This document shows positions 11,553 to 24,750 of a stretch of 64,000 nucleotides of DNA, piece after piece. The translations under genes were made by a program, and so were the position numbers. Where the stretch lies: NCBI RefSeq assembly GCF_019649055.1, contig NW_026570320.1, forward strand, positions 124,001-188,000, in the 5' to 3' direction. The notes under the pieces were generated by a model. That model was given only the letters and a program-made list of their open reading frames with translations, was not told where the DNA came from and ran no database searches. Source of the DNA: Paramacrobiotus metropolitanus (lineage: Eukaryota; Tardigrada; Eutardigrada; Parachela; Macrobiotidae). Every line of letters begins with the position of its first letter. Position 1 is the first letter of the stretch.

Positions 11553-13490
11553 ATTTTAATCGCAGCGCACACATATATGAAATTTTACTGACCTTTGAAG
11601 ATTAAGCATGAGCCAAAGTAAAATAAATAAGTCATGAGGTCACGCGCTGACTTTAAAGGTGAAACAAAAATACTAATAGATGCAACAACGTGTATTTGTG
11701 TCGAAGCAAATTAATTCAAGCAATCCTGATTCCTGAAGTGAAGCATGGATGCGTATATGGACGCGGTTCTTGTACGGACCATAATAATTATGGTCCTTAA
11801 ATGCGTAGTGTTTGCGGACAATATTTTGATTTATTATCGTAAAGCGAGATACAGTAGAATTAAAGGGATGTCAGTGTAGAACTAGTACTAATCCAACCGG
11901 CAGTTTTATCCATAAAGCTCTCGCTACAGAAGCAAATTAGGATAACTTCCGCCGTACCGTGGTTTGTCTTGCGTTCGCCTCTGAAAACCATAAACATTCC
12001 CTTCCTGATTCTCTGACTGTGTGGAGAGCAACTCGGCGACAAGAGCATGTACATATGCATCAGGTAATATTATTCATGATACCGGTTAAAAATAACAGCT
12101 ACTGTATTGTGTTAAATCACAAGTTGCAATCGAAAACTTCCTCAATCGGGAAGGGAGAGACTAACTAAGTTGAAATAATAAATCGGTGTGAATTCAGTTT
12201 TTTTTATACTAAAGAGTGCATACCAATTTGTATTTTTTGGCGAACGACCTCACCGGTCAGCACCAAGGTACAAAGCGTAAATAATGCAGTTATTTCAGGC
12301 CCAGTTCTAAAAACAGACTAGTGAGTGTAGTCTGTAGTTATGCTGTTTTTATTTCCCGTATCATCAGGTACGTTAGCATGTTCGCTGAAAATTTCAAATT
12401 TTTTTCTGAAAATATGTCGTCGGTGTTTTGAATTTTTATTGTGAATTTTACAATTAGTCAAATTCTTAATTCATGCATTCGCAGTAGTGTTTTCAGGTAC
12501 GATAATGCTAGTGTTAGCAGTATTCACTCGTCAATACTTTGCTCTATCAAATTAGATATATACAGATAGGCGCTATTATAGTAAATAAAAAAATTAAGAT
12601 TCGTAATAATTTAAATAATCGAATGACACCACAGTTTTCATAAGATTAATCATACATCAGTCTTCTATTACCATATTATTATATTAATTAACCAGAAATA
12701 TATCTATGAAATCGAAACTTACAATTAGGTTTGTTAGTAATGGCGCCAGGCCAAACTGCTGTACCATTGAACAATCATGAATCATAAGCTTCGTGATAAT
12801 TGTTTTAGGCTAGCAGCACTCAACAAGACGGCCGTTGCCGAAGTTCCGGCAAGCAGTTGGCGAATTGCTTAGTATCGTGACGTTTAATTTGCTGTACTAC
12901 TATACAACGGTGCAGCAGTGCAGCTTTATTTACTGTTAGTTGGAGTGGGAAATTCTTCCACACTTGCAGATTTATAAACATATTAATTTTTGACCTGGCT
13001 CACCTGTTGAACTGGTACGGATATCATTTCTAGAAATTGTACTGTCTTCAAGCTGAGTATTCGTAAATAAAAGCGTAACCACGGATGCGAAACAATTTGC
13101 GATGTCAGAGTACAAATTAAAATTTTGTTCGCATAGAAAAAGTGAGGCCAAACACCTCATGATACCTCGATCAATCCTCGTGTACAGAACAGTATATAAC
13201 AGACCTCTAGTAATTTCCGTACTCGGCGAATATCAAAACATAATCAATCCAGTCAAGCGTGATGTAATTCAGGAGATGGCACAATATAAGACAAAGCGCA
13301 AAAACCCAAGACAGTTAAATATTGTTCACAGTGTAATATCAATATCGACAAACTGAACGGCATGTTTTAGATTTACCAGCCATTTTTCATTTTCGTTACC
13401 ATAAGACATTTTTTGGTAACATTTCGGATTTGCTTAAAACCCGAATAATAATTGAATAAAAGTTATTTTTATAGCATTTTTGTTGCTGCA
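11553..13490. other. Intergenic, no confident gene
   Basis: At 11940-12063 (+) an open stretch ends in CATCAG followed by GTAATA and could be a single exon, but no partner exon is found. The frame at 13102-13356 (+) shows no family resemblance. Otherwise AT-rich. Confidence 0.4.
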
Positions 13491-15061
13491 ATGGGACCAT
13501 CTGTTCTGCTTCGCTTTTCGGCTGGACTGCTCTTATTGTCACAATTGTCAGGTACAAATACAATACGTAGTTCTTTACACAGTTTTATCACGAGTGACTT
13601 CACGCGTGTCTCTGTAATTCTGTATTTCTTCGATATAAATGCGATTTTGTACTTACCATTAGATATAAATGCTCTATACATCGCAAAATTAGAGCTGCAT
13701 GCAGATACAGAAGTCCTAAATACGATATCACGTTATGTTTGTGACCTTATGTCGCATACAGTTATACTGTACTGCAGCACGCATTAGGTATTTCTGTAAT
13801 TTTAAAATCTTTTACTTTTCCAGATTTTGTCGAGGCCAAACGATGGGAGACATACAAAAGCTTATGGCCGGGAGCCGTAATACCTTATCAGACTTCGAAA
13901 TCAGTTCGTAAGTGTATCATAGCATTAAAAAATTTAATAGTACAAGTAATTAGTTAATAGATTTAGACATCATCAGTTGTAAATAATGCCTAATTGAAAA
14001 CAGCACTTAACCTACACTCTTATTACAGTCCTTGCTTGTTGTGATGTTTCAGAGTTCACTGATTCCAAAGGTGAACTTCAAGGGGCAATGGACGAAATTC
14101 ATAGCAACACATGCATCAGATTTGTTCCGCGAACCAACGAAGAAGACTTTGTACAAATTTCAGCTGGATTAGAGTAAGTCTACACCAGTTAATATTAAAA
14201 ATGTTGAAATTAACCAACAAAAAGGACCGATATATATAGTTATAGGACGACCTTGCAATCTAACCAGTCCAAAAGCTAAATTAAAAAACTTTTATATATA
14301 CGAGTACATTGTATACATTCACAGCCTTTAAATTAAGTACAGGCCGGCTGCAAGCAACATTATGTGTGCCATATGGATGTGCGCGATCGAATCAAAACAC
14401 CTAAATATTATTGTGTTCTCATAATTATGCGTGTAATATCAATTAAAAAAATCTCATTGTCAGTTGCCATACCCCTATTGGAAAAAAAGGAAAAGAACAG
14501 GTGCTAGTTGTGCAAATTCCTTTTTGCTTGGAAAGGCGCAAACTTCTTCGGCAGCTACTTCGCGTTTTGGGACTTCCGAATGAACAATCACGCCCGGATC
14601 GCGATCAGTACATTACTATCAACCTGAGCAATGTTGCTGTTTGTAAGTATAACAATTGTTTAAAGTGCTCCTACTGGACATAATATTACCGCAATCTAAG
14701 ATTAATGTAAAAGCTGTAAGCATCGTAAAACCAAAATTTAGGTGGACGAACACAAAACAGTCAGTAATAATTCGATTCGCCCAAACTGTTTCAATTAACG
14801 GCGCGTAGTCATGGGCTGTACTTGTAATTCTTTAATCTAGTGGACGCTCCAATTTTTGCTAAACTGAATGCTACGGAGTTGGACTTGCCGCTGGATGATT
14901 TGCCGTACGACTACAATTCTATTATGCATGCCGACGCTGAGTACAAAGCACTGAACAATACCATCCCCACAATTATTCCTCTGGAAAATGGTGTGACGGT
15001 GGGAAAGGCTACCGGGCTTTCCTCTGTCGATATTATGAAACTGAACCTGCTTTACTGTTAA
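13491..15061 (+). CDS. Astacin-family protein, catalytically inactive
   Basis: Astacins are secreted zinc metalloproteases. Five exons give 666 nt (221 aa): 13491-13551 (signal peptide, LLRFSAGLLLLSQLSG), 13824-13907 (RWETYKSLWPGAVIPYQ), 14053-14173 (TCIRFVPRTNEEDFVQI), 14464-14642 and 14841-15061. The family layout is intact, including conserved cysteines, EQSRPDRDQYITI, YDYNSIMHA and the C-terminal LNLLYC. The active-site stretch, normally HExxHxxGxxHE, reads RQLLRVLGLPNE: all three zinc-binding histidines and the catalytic glutamate are replaced. The Met-turn SIMH remains, but the following tyrosine is alanine. There is no prodomain and no C-terminal EGF or CUB domain. The frame is open throughout, so this looks like a secreted pseudoenzyme rather than a decayed gene. 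Confidence 0.88.
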
Positions 15062-15255
15062 ACGTTCCATGACGGTGACATTATAACCGCTTAGTTTGCT
15101 GCTGATGTTATATTAACATTGTTTTGTATTTGATGCAAACGATTTTTTATTTGATCATGCATGTGGGAGTTTCGCACATTAATTTAACATTGGTGTAGCT
15201 TTGTGCCTAGGACATAATCTGATAATTACTGACAATAATTGCATAATGCGTAGAA

Positions 15256-15304
15256 AATGCGTAGAAAATATAACAATAATTTATTGTTATATTTTCTACG
15301 CATT
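15256..15304. repeat. Perfect 23-base-pair inverted repeat
   Basis: The left arm 15256-15278 (starts AATGCGTAGAAAATATAAC) and right arm 15282-15304 are exact reverse complements with a loop of three bases. AATGCGTAGAA is also repeated directly just before the left arm. The element lies about 200 bases downstream of the astacin stop. Its role is unknown. Confidence 0.85.
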
Positions 15305-15948
15305 CTGTACTGGCATATTGTACTGCAGCGATACCGGAAGCACTGCCCACGACTTGAACAAATTAAAGGTCACAGTGATACTGCATCATATTAGCTGAAA
15401 AACCGATCGGTTGAATTTTTTAAAGTACTCAAGTACCACTACATATTATAGGCTGAATTTCTGAAAAGTGTTGTAAAAGATAACCAGTTTACCGGTATTC
15501 TGTAAAATTTGACAGTTGTATACCTTGCCCACAACGTTCTTCCATAGAAAGAACGTTTTCTATGGTTCTTCAAGAAAAATTATCATCGGTGCCATTTCTA
15601 GAAAATTCCATGCACGCGGTGGAATTTCCACCTATCCTTCGAATTTTAAATTATTGCAACAAAAGTTTTCAAAAAATTGGTTCAAGTTATGGTTATTCTA
15701 TGCCAACGTACACGTACGTACTGTATATGGGCAAATTAGCAGTGCGAGTCGGCCCCGGTGTCGGGCAGTCTGTCTCAGCTGACCGAAGTCCACAGAGTGC
15801 TTGCTCGTATCATGTAGTTCCGCAGTATAAAATCGTGACTGCAGGGACTGCTGTCGACGGCACGATAAGCTGATAGCCAGATAATTTTGGGGACAGTAAC
15901 TGCACAACTTTTCCGCGGTGAATTCGGAGCTCTACTTGCATAATAAAA
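15305..15948. other. Intergenic / ATIC 5' region
   Basis: Long frames around 15516-15873 carry no recognisable domain. The region presumably contains the ATIC promoter and 5' UTR. Confidence 0.4.
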
Positions 15949-18900
15949 ATGGCTAAGAAGGGTAAGAAAAGCTTGGGTAAAATCTGTTCTCAAAAATTCC
16001 ATGTGCATATGTTTCCACTGATTTCGGGTCTCTTTAGAAATTGCGTTATTGAGTGTTTGGGACAAGAACGGTCTGCTGGATCTGGCGCGCGGATTGCTGG
16101 AGGCGGGTTTCGAGTTGGTTGCCTCAGGAGGGACCTCCAAGTTTTTGCGCAGCCAGTCCCTTCCTGTCAGCGATGTAGCCGATATCACAGGTGCCCAGGA
16201 GATGCTCGATGGTCGGGTCAAAACACTGCATCCAGTGGTTAGTAAAGCTAATTAGGCAGGTAAAACATTGGTTGGTACCAGCACAGAAGATTGCATGTGC
16301 CGCACATGCTAGGTAGTAGGTATGCTGTACGCTGTGCTATCGGTATATCTGACTGCAATCTAAAAATATTGTCGTATTCCGTAGCAGGGTAATTTAGTAT
16401 TTTCAGTTTTATTGCCTTTTTTTATTGTTGTTATTAATTTTGGTGTTTAGTGGTATACATTCTGGACGGACTGGACCTGTAGTTCAGCTTAAAATAGCTT
16501 ATTTATGAGCTCATTAAGAAATTACCAGTAATACCTGCAAATATCAGCACTTTTAAAATGAGGCACTGATACAGGAATTTTTCTTTCTAGGTTCATGGGG
16601 GTATTCTTGCCCGCCCAACTGAAAAAGACGAAAGCGACTTGGCACAACAGAATATTCGTAAAATCCGCTTTGTGGTCTGCAATTTATATCCATTTGTGGA
16701 GACCGTTAAACGCACGAACAACGAGGCAGAGATAATCGAGAACATCGACATCGGTGGTGTGACTTTGCTGCGAGCTGCAGCGAAAAATCACACAAGAGTA
16801 ACGGTCCTGTCGGATCCCAGCGATTACAAGAAGTATAACTCTGAAATTTATTACAGTTATAGGAACTTCTTTTGGATTAAATGCCTAAAGTAGTTTCGGT
16901 TTTGTCACAATTACTTACTGCAAATGGGTTTTATTTCAGGGTTCTGAGTGAAATTCAAGGGAATAACATGAAAGATACCAGCCTTCCGACTCGTCAAGGT
17001 CTAGCATTGAAAGTAAGCTTTCTATCAATACTATCATACTCGTACACGACTCATGTGAACTCTGAATGTAAGGATTATTGTTAATGAAATTAAATGATGG
17101 ATATAAAATTAATGAAATAAAAACATAGACATTTTCTCTACCCCAACACACAAATAACTATTTATAGCAGAAAACTTGGGCCACAAATTAGTGATTTTTA
17201 TTCTGATGCATGATGAAATAGTTCCTTGCCTTCTGTCCTAATGTAAAATCGTAGCTTATCAGTGGCAGAGAAGATACCCTGAAATGTCAAATAATGGCCA
17301 ACTTTTTTAGGCATTTACAATGACTGCTGATTATGATGCCGCAATTTCCGACTTTTTCCGCCGACGTTACAGCGCTGGTCAATCGCAACTGGCGATGCGT
17401 TATGGAATCAATCCGCATCAGGCACCAGCTCAGATTTACACCAAACATGGAAACCTTCCTGTTACGGGTATGAATAAAAGGAACTAACTGCATTACTGCA
17501 CACAGTCTGCTAAGTTTGTACCTAATTTTGGATAAGTGCTTTGCGGTGCTTGCACCACATCAGTGGTTCGTTTACCTAGCGTGCTGAAATGTACAGATAG
17601 GTATTTTTCAGCAAAGTTTATTCGTTAGCGGAATTAGTTTTTCTGTACATTAAGGCTGTCTGTAAAATACAGAGACAACGAAAACGTTTTCCTTTGTCCC
17701 TAGTGATTAACGGCTCACCGGGTTTTATCAACATGTGCGATGCTCTCAACGGGTGGCAGTTGGTGCGGGAATTAAAAGCGGCACTGCAGCTTCCGGCGGC
17801 GGCATCCTTTAAACACGTCAGCCCAGCGGGAGCGGCCGTCGGTGTGGCACTAACTCCGGAACAGGCGGAGCTGTGTCAAGTGGCGGATCTGTTGCCCAAG
17901 CTGACGCCGTTAGCCACGGCGTATGCGCGGGCGCGCGGTGCTGATCGGATGTCGTCCTTTGGGGATTTCATCGCTCTGTCCGATGTGTGCGACGAAGCAA
18001 CAGCGCACATTATATCCCGAGAAGTCTCTGATGGAGTGATTGCTCCGGGATATAGCGCGGAAGCTGAGAAAATATTGAAAAAGAAGAAGAATGGGGCCTA
18101 TTGCATGCTACAGGTAATTACTGCTGGAGTGCCTGCAACTCACGCATCACCGCGAGCATAATGGCGCTTGTCCTTTACGGTGCCGCATTCTTAGATTGAC
18201 CCCGCCTATGAGCCGGAGGAAATGGAGATTCGCACTCTGTTCGGCTTGCAAATGGAGCAAAAGCGGAATGACCGAGCTATCACCGCTGACCGTTTTAAGA
18301 ACACTGTGACCTCCAATAAAATGGTATCTTTACCTTGTTAATCTGACTCTGATGTTACCTGAATATTTTCTACAAATTAACATTGCTTCATGCAGCGTTT
18401 CTGCTTACAAAAATAGATCCCTATTTATTATGCGCTGTAGTTTGCATAGATGAAAAACTGCACCGAGAGTAATATTACTTCGTTCTAATAAAAATATTAT
18501 ATTAGAATGAGAATGCAAAAAAATTTGTCCAAAAACATGAAATATTTTGTGTATTTCTAGCTGGGAGAGGACGCACTGCGTGATCTTTTGGTGGCCACCA
18601 TCGCCGTTAAATACACGCAGTCGAATTCAGTATGCTTTGCTCGGGATGGACAAGTCGTTGGCATCGGTGCGGGACAGCAGTCGCGTATCCACTGTGTTCG
18701 AATTGCTGCGGCCAAAACCGAAAACTGGTGGCTGCGATTGCATCCACGCATCCTTGGTTTCCAGTTTAAGAAGGGAGTAAAACGAGCCGACATTGCGAAC
18801 GCTATCGATGCGTACGTACTGGACGTGGTGGACCAGGACATGCCGAAAGAGCAATTTGAAAGTCTCTTTGAAAATGTTCCGGCTCCTCTGACGCTGGTGA

Positions 18901-19745
18901 GGAAATGAATACCAAAATATGCAGAAAGAATTCGCGAATATTTAAACTGATTAGAAACAGGTGCCAGTTGATTTTGTACAGCTATGATCTACCGTATATT
19001 TTTCGATTGTCAAAGACTTAATGCATCTAATTGCTGCTCTTTGCTTTGTGAGTTATCCTGCATCACCCTCCAGTGATTGGATGTTTATTCATTCATTTTG
19101 TTATTAGTTCTATATTGAACAGTGCCATCTGTATCTGTTTTTGCGCTTTTTAGGAAGAACGAAGGGAATGGATTGCCAAACTCGACAAAGTTACGTTGAG
19201 TTCCGATGCTTTTTTCCCATTCCGTGACAGTATCGACAGGGCAGCAGCGGTATGGCAGTAAAAGTCTGTTAGATGAGACGTTTTAAGGCGGAATTACTTT
19301 TCGAGAGCGGCACGAAAACGTAAATTTGTTTTGCATGTAGCTCCATTTCGTGAGCAGTATTTTGTGTTGCTTTGAAGCACTTTTGGTAGATATAATAGCT
19401 ACCAGTAGAAGTGGAACTATAACAAAATATGATGTGCATTTATATATGCAAAATGTGCTGTACCTTTACGCATTTAGTTTGCATAAATTCGTGGAAATTA
19501 CCGATTTTCGTAACGCAGTTTTCTGCCTTCGAGTATTGTAAATTAATGTTTAGTTTATTAGTAATACTTAGAGGATTGTTAAAATGGTCTAAATGTCAGC
19601 ATTTTAACGGAATTTCCTTTAACAGAGCGGTGTGGAATACGTTACCAGTCCGGGAGGCTCCACACAGGACGATGCTGTTATAGAAGCCGCTAACCAGCAC
19701 AATATGGTGCTTATCCACACCGGACTGCGTCTGTTCCACCATTAG
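15949..19745 (+). CDS. ATIC: Bifunctional AICAR transformylase / IMP cyclohydrolase
   Basis: Catalyses the last two steps of de novo purine synthesis in the cytosol: formylation of AICAR from 10-formyl-THF, then ring closure to IMP. Ten exons give 1776 nt (591 aa; human 592): 15949-15961, 16038-16237, 16591-16832, 16940-17012, 17311-17467, 17704-18113, 18195-18323, 18561-18896, 19154-19249 and 19626-19745. The IMP cyclohydrolase half has [20 protein letters not shown] and ACNLYPFV-like [10 protein letters not shown]. The transformylase half has the catalytic Lys-His in [27 protein letters not shown] and [10 protein letters not shown]. It ends [11 protein letters not shown], as in vertebrates. 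All key motifs are intact. Confidence 0.97.
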
Positions 19746-19765
19746 TTGGTTCACAATAGTTACAC

Positions 19766-19838
19766 TGGACGACAAAAAGAAGTTGATGAGCCGCGACCGC
19801 ACACTGGCCGGTCGATTTCAACTTCTTTTCGTCGTCCA
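19766..19838 (+). repeat. Stem-loop just after the ATIC stop codon
   Basis: Arms at 19766-19786 (TGGACGACAAAAAGAAGTTGA) and 19818-19838 are reverse complements over 21 bases with one mismatch, separated by 31 bases. It begins 20 bases after the stop codon, so it is likely in the 3' UTR and could act as an RNA structure or be a remnant fold-back element. Confidence 0.75.
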
Positions 19839-20089
19839 TTGTATGTCTGAGTATGAATATGGTAGCATTGCAATTCAGGTTTATCTTTACTGTATCTTTA
19901 AGTTATAACAGTTGATAACAGTATTTGGAATACTTTATTTTTGGGATTTATCTTTGATAAGATGATTAAGCCAACGTTACCAGAAGTTTTTTAAGAATAA
20001 TTTTCATATTTGGTATTATTCTTTGCATGGGTGTGGTTTTGTACTGTCTCTCGGCTTTAAGTATTTGAACAATAAAATAACGGAGTGTT

Positions 20090-20590
20090 TGCAGCGCTGC
20101 TGCAATCGGGAATTCAATACTGCAGTTCCAGAAAGCAATTTCGTAATTTGACTTTTGTGGGCAAGGATCGGCAGTCCATTACGTGCTTAAGGGCGATATG
20201 CTGTTTGATAGCCCGAAAGAGCGATGTTACCATTGTTCCAACTTTCATGCCCAGCATTATTTTAAAGCTTTAACATTCTCTGGATAAACAGCCATTGAAT
20301 GGCTATCGCCTAACGGGTTTGTATACAGTTGTGCTCAATGAAGCTAGGCGTGAACCCTTCACGGCGGGTGATGACGTGAGTAGGATCGATTTGTTTCTGG
20401 AATCCCCATAGAAAACCGGCTCCCGGCCGGAAACGTTTAACGCTCTCATGTTTGATGAATTTGTATACCTAAATCGTCCTCGATATGGCCAATGTTGGCA
20501 GGAAAAATATTTCTTGAGGAAGAGGGAGCGAGAGAAAAAGATTAAATTTCCATCGATGAATTCTTCATAAAACATGTATATCGCCGATCG
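20090..20590 (+). pseudogene. Decayed coding-like segment, family unknown
   Basis: Protein-like sequence is split among frames. A stretch from about 20160 contains VHYVLKGDMLFDSPKERCYH and ends at a TAA near 20286. It continues, after a one-base frame change, as GYRLTGLYTVVLNEARREPF and RIDLFLES, then an in-frame TAG near 20409, then FNALMFDEFVYLNRPRYG and a basic tail. An upstream part is also cut by a TAA. The composition looks like real protein, and the shifts and stops suggest a pseudogene. I do not recognise the family. The frames starting at 20603 and 20832 may be further debris. Confidence 0.4.
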
Positions 20591-21367
20591 TGCGCACTAA
20601 CAATGGAATACGACTTTAGCGAATCGGACGGAACCGGCTCGATTACAGACTATGCCGTTCAGGGGATTCGAAATACAGGATGTAAAACCACCCAGGCAAA
20701 AATAATTTCTTTCCAGAAGCCGGAAATTAAAGCCACGAAGCGCCGTTTATTGCCCGCCTTAGATGAAACTGATAATTTAAGCAAAATGATTACACATTGT
20801 ACGGTTTTAATTCTGTAATATTACAGAGTATGTGCATTGTCACCGCTTTAGTCGATTTTGCCGGGCGCGATTTGCAACTTGCGTTAAACATAAATTTAGG
20901 CACGTTAATCTACAGATATCTCGTAGATTATGGAGACTGGAAGTAATTAATAGCGGTGCAGCGCATATTAAGTTCGGTACCTTAAAGAAAAAACGGAAAA
21001 TGCACTATAATCGAGGCTGCTAAATTTCCAAAAGAAAGCTCACTGGTATTACTGCATCGTCAGCATGTATGATTTTATTGGTTTCATGCACATGGTGATT
21101 TAGTACCTTATACAACCATATTTAGCACATCATCTGGTCCAGCCACGAACGTACACGTATACTAATACTTTAGTGATGTTTTAACACGAGTCCATCGTCA
21201 GTTATACAAAATTATACCGAAAGTCTAGGAAAATTTTATAAAAACTCGTAAAGCAGACATTCTATTAAATTATCTACGAAAATTAAGTATTTTATCAAGC
21301 AGAAGTTCCATAAGGCGTACCATGCAATATCACGAGCACGTGTATTGAAATACTCGTAATAATATGA

Positions 21368-23253
21368 TTACTGTCCCATAAGTCTGAAAAAGTTATACCG
21401 GGCCATTGGTGCCGCTAACGCATTCTGCAAAGCGGCGTCATTGTCGTTATCAATGAAGTCATCTCCTTTTGCAACACTCGTTGGACGACCTGTAAATGCA
21501 TACGCGTAAATAAATTTTGAATATAGTAACTGAAAAACAGGCGACACCTGCAATTTGCTATTTGTATAAAAATTCAGCCGGGACCATTTTCGCAAACTAC
21601 TTATGAGCCTATACAGGAGCACATTAGTTTAAATACCGAACAGTTAAATGGTTATTTGGTCAAGCGTTTTTGTGCAGTTAAAGTGTTTGTGTTTTGGGTA
21701 GCAAAAAATTCTTGTATTTGGTTTTGACGTATAGTGCATATTTTCATAAATTCAGTGTGATAAAGGTCTTATCAATCATTGTATTAATGCTCAATAAATA
21801 TAGTGTCACGTAGAGCGGAGAAGAGATGAAAAAGGCAATTTTGTAAATTGAAGATACACTGATCCGATATTGATCATTTGACCAAACAATCTTCTCCCTA
21901 AGGCATGAAAATAATGACGTGATGACAGCTGTTACTGAAATAACTGTAAGCTTTTGTGTGGTCCACTTGTGACTATTGTCAAGGATCTGTAAATGTAAAC
22001 GTAAGCGGAAACTGCTCGCGCAAACATTGCTGATTTACTTTGGTACCAAGCTTCAGGATCACAACTAATTCCAGTGCATAAACCCTTTCGATTAGTTCAG
22101 CTTAAGTGCTCGATTGGCCTTTATCAAACTTTAACCAGTATGGATCAAAGCTAATAAAAATTTTGTCTTGTTTCAACAAAGAAAACCAGAACCATACACA
22201 AAAAGCGTTTCTGGAATCGTGCGTTGTTTATGTGCGTAGAACATTTACTGTGAGTACAGTTAAATGGTAAAGGTCAACACACTCTCTGATCTAGCAAAAA
22301 GCTGTTGTGATAAGCTAGTCCAGCCGACAAACTGCGACGACCCGTTTAGTTAAATGAATGCATAATCTTGTTTGTATTCTAATAATAAATTGGCCTGATT
22401 ACCTAATAATTCACATTCCGGCTGATCTACGTCACTAGGTTGTTATTTTAAGCAAATCAAGCAATCAAACGCAAATTTTGCTGCCGGCACACTAAACGCG
22501 TGAACACGATTTAATTGTGGTCAAACGTACCGAGAAAGCGTCCAGGATGACCCATACGTTTCCAAGTGCCGACATTGCGCATATCGGCATCAGCATCAAA
22601 GCCGGCATCATCCATGGAACTGTCGCTGACCGGTACGAAGCGCCGTGACCCCGGAAAAAACCAGCTGGAAACGGGGACATACGGCACGACGGGCTTTTCC
22701 TTGGACACGGGGGGCTTTGCGGCGCCGGTTTCCGGTGTCAGTGGAGCTGGTTGGGAGGGACGATTGTAGTACATTCCGGGATGGGCAACGGCAGCTGCCT
22801 GGACCGCACAGTATACCACTGCCACCTGAATGGTATCAATAACAGATTGCACGACCGGTATTCTGTGCGTTGTGGCCAAACGAAATGATCAACCCAGCCC
22901 AGCTCATAAGCATAAACGCTTGTAATGACCTTGTGAATAGCAGCAATAATGCAAAGTTCTTGCATCCGAGTCCTGCGCTTACGATTTTTATTAATTTTAA
23001 AAAAGAGAAGATAAAATACATTATTTGGAAGAATTTTACCAATTTTCCTTACCATATCATGTTAGTACTTTTGTTATTGTAACCAGCACAGCATAACCTG
23101 TTTGGGCTCGAAATAATTGTGCAGCATAAATTACTGCATAAATTACTGTGTATATTACTACACAATAATTTCTGTACATGTACAAGCAAGTATTAGTTAG
23201 AAAACGAAGCTTACCACAATGGAGAGAAATATGGCGCACATGGTCGATGACAT
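21368..23253 (-). CDS. Secreted protein, SWFFP family, copy 1
   Basis: Three exons give 456 nt (151 aa): 23253-23215 (MSSTMCAIFLSIV), 22825-22531 and 21489-21368. Exons 1 and 2 together encode a hydrophobic signal peptide ending near AAAVA. The mature part starts HPGMYYNRPSQPAPL, is Pro-rich, then carries SSWFFPGSRR, an Asp-rich stretch (MDDAGFDADADM) and the C-terminus MARYNFFRLMGQ. It shares gene structure, the Tyr/Pro-rich N-part, an (S/N)SWFFP motif, a following MDAD-type motif and a Y-x-FFR-(L/M) C-terminus with the gene at 24751-25841. No known family is recognised. Possible roles as a secreted structural protein or peptide precursor are speculation. Confidence 0.62.
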
Positions 23254-24750
23254 CTTGCAAACTGGTAACGGGTACGTATACGAACTTGGTAAAGTATCTG
23301 CACTAATCAAGGATCAAAACAAGCAGATTAAATAGTGTAGCTACAGCAGAAAACAATGATAGATTCGGTATTCAAATTATGCGGTAATGTAAAATAACTG
23401 CGTGAGATTATAGTGAATCCTTCTTATATACTGAAATATCTTATCCGGAATCTAGCATTTAAATATTATGTGCGCTTACGATGCTGTAATTATCGTGTAC
23501 CCGCCTCTGGCACGTACCAATTCACGTTAAACATCAAAGGGAAAAAGGCGCCAGTTAGAACGTTTGTAAATGGAAGCTTTACCCATTCAAGGACCCACAT
23601 TGGCAATTCTCCCACTGGAAAGCTCCGCCTGTTACCGCCTTTTTAGTGTCCCATTTCGTACTCATGCCGTTCCCAATGATAATCGAGTACACGACGTTAA
23701 TTGATTCTTTTAGCCCTGTACCACGTTCTGCTGTGGACCTGTGGTGCTGATCGCTGCATTTGTTGTGATATATAGGAGGAGCCGTTGCTTCCTGTCGAAC
23801 CGGAAATAGCCGGCAGTACTACATCTCGCTACTAGACGATGCCAGCAACCACCCATTTCGAGGGCGCACAAATTCGACCATTGCCAGTCTTACATAAAAA
23901 ACTGATAATTATTATAAACAACATCAAATCGTATGCAGAGCACAAAACAACAAACTGCCTTTTCGGGACATCTATGTCAGTATAGATTAAAAGCACCGCA
24001 TAGATACTGTAGATACTCTGCATGTGTAAATGTGGTACTTGAAAACTCAATTTTCAAAGAACAGAGAAAATTTAGAGAGGCGTTGCAAGTCGTATAAGGT
24101 GTACAATGTACTTACATTACAATCCTGGAAACTGATTTCCCAATAATGGGTACTTTAGTGGGAGCGGCTATTTGCCCCCAAGGAAGGTCAGCATTTTTTA
24201 CAATCTTACGGGTTTTATTAACAGAAATGCGATAAAAACACTAACATATACGTTGGTGCCTTACGTAAGGCGCACTCGACTGTTTAATTAAATTTGGTTA
24301 CTTGCTGCTTTTCTTAAATTAAAATATTTTGTAACCACCGTTTTTATAAGCAACTAAGAACGAAAGCTTTATTATGCCAGTTTGTGCATGCACTGCATTG
24401 ATACAATCAATTTAATTTTTTTGTCTTTGTATACAAAACCAAAACATACGAATGATAGAAATCATAGAATGTAGAATGATGAATGTATTTGTATTGCAGT
24501 GCAACGCACATCATTGCACTGGGAAAGTACCCCATGCAATATGTCGTATAAGACTAATACTAGTGCCGTAAATTAGGGCACTTAATTTTACGTTTTTTAT
24601 TTTTTTGGAAATTCCTTTGCCTAGAAAACTGAATGCAAAATTAAGCCTACAAATTAGAGCAAAATCAGTCCTAAAGCATGCGAAATACGGTTTATGTAAG
24701 TACGATAAACACATTCTATAAGTCATTAAGCCAAAACTCTGTCTGGAACG
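23254..24750. other. Intergenic between the two SWFFP paralogues
   Basis: No supported exon. The frame at 23413-23646 (+) has no splice context or motif. It presumably contains the 3' UTR of copy 2 and the promoter of copy 1. Confidence 0.4.

Noticed and set aside
13102-13356. 84-codon plus-strand ORF upstream of the astacin gene
   Set aside because: No homology, no splice context, no signal peptide; compatible with chance in AT-rich DNA.
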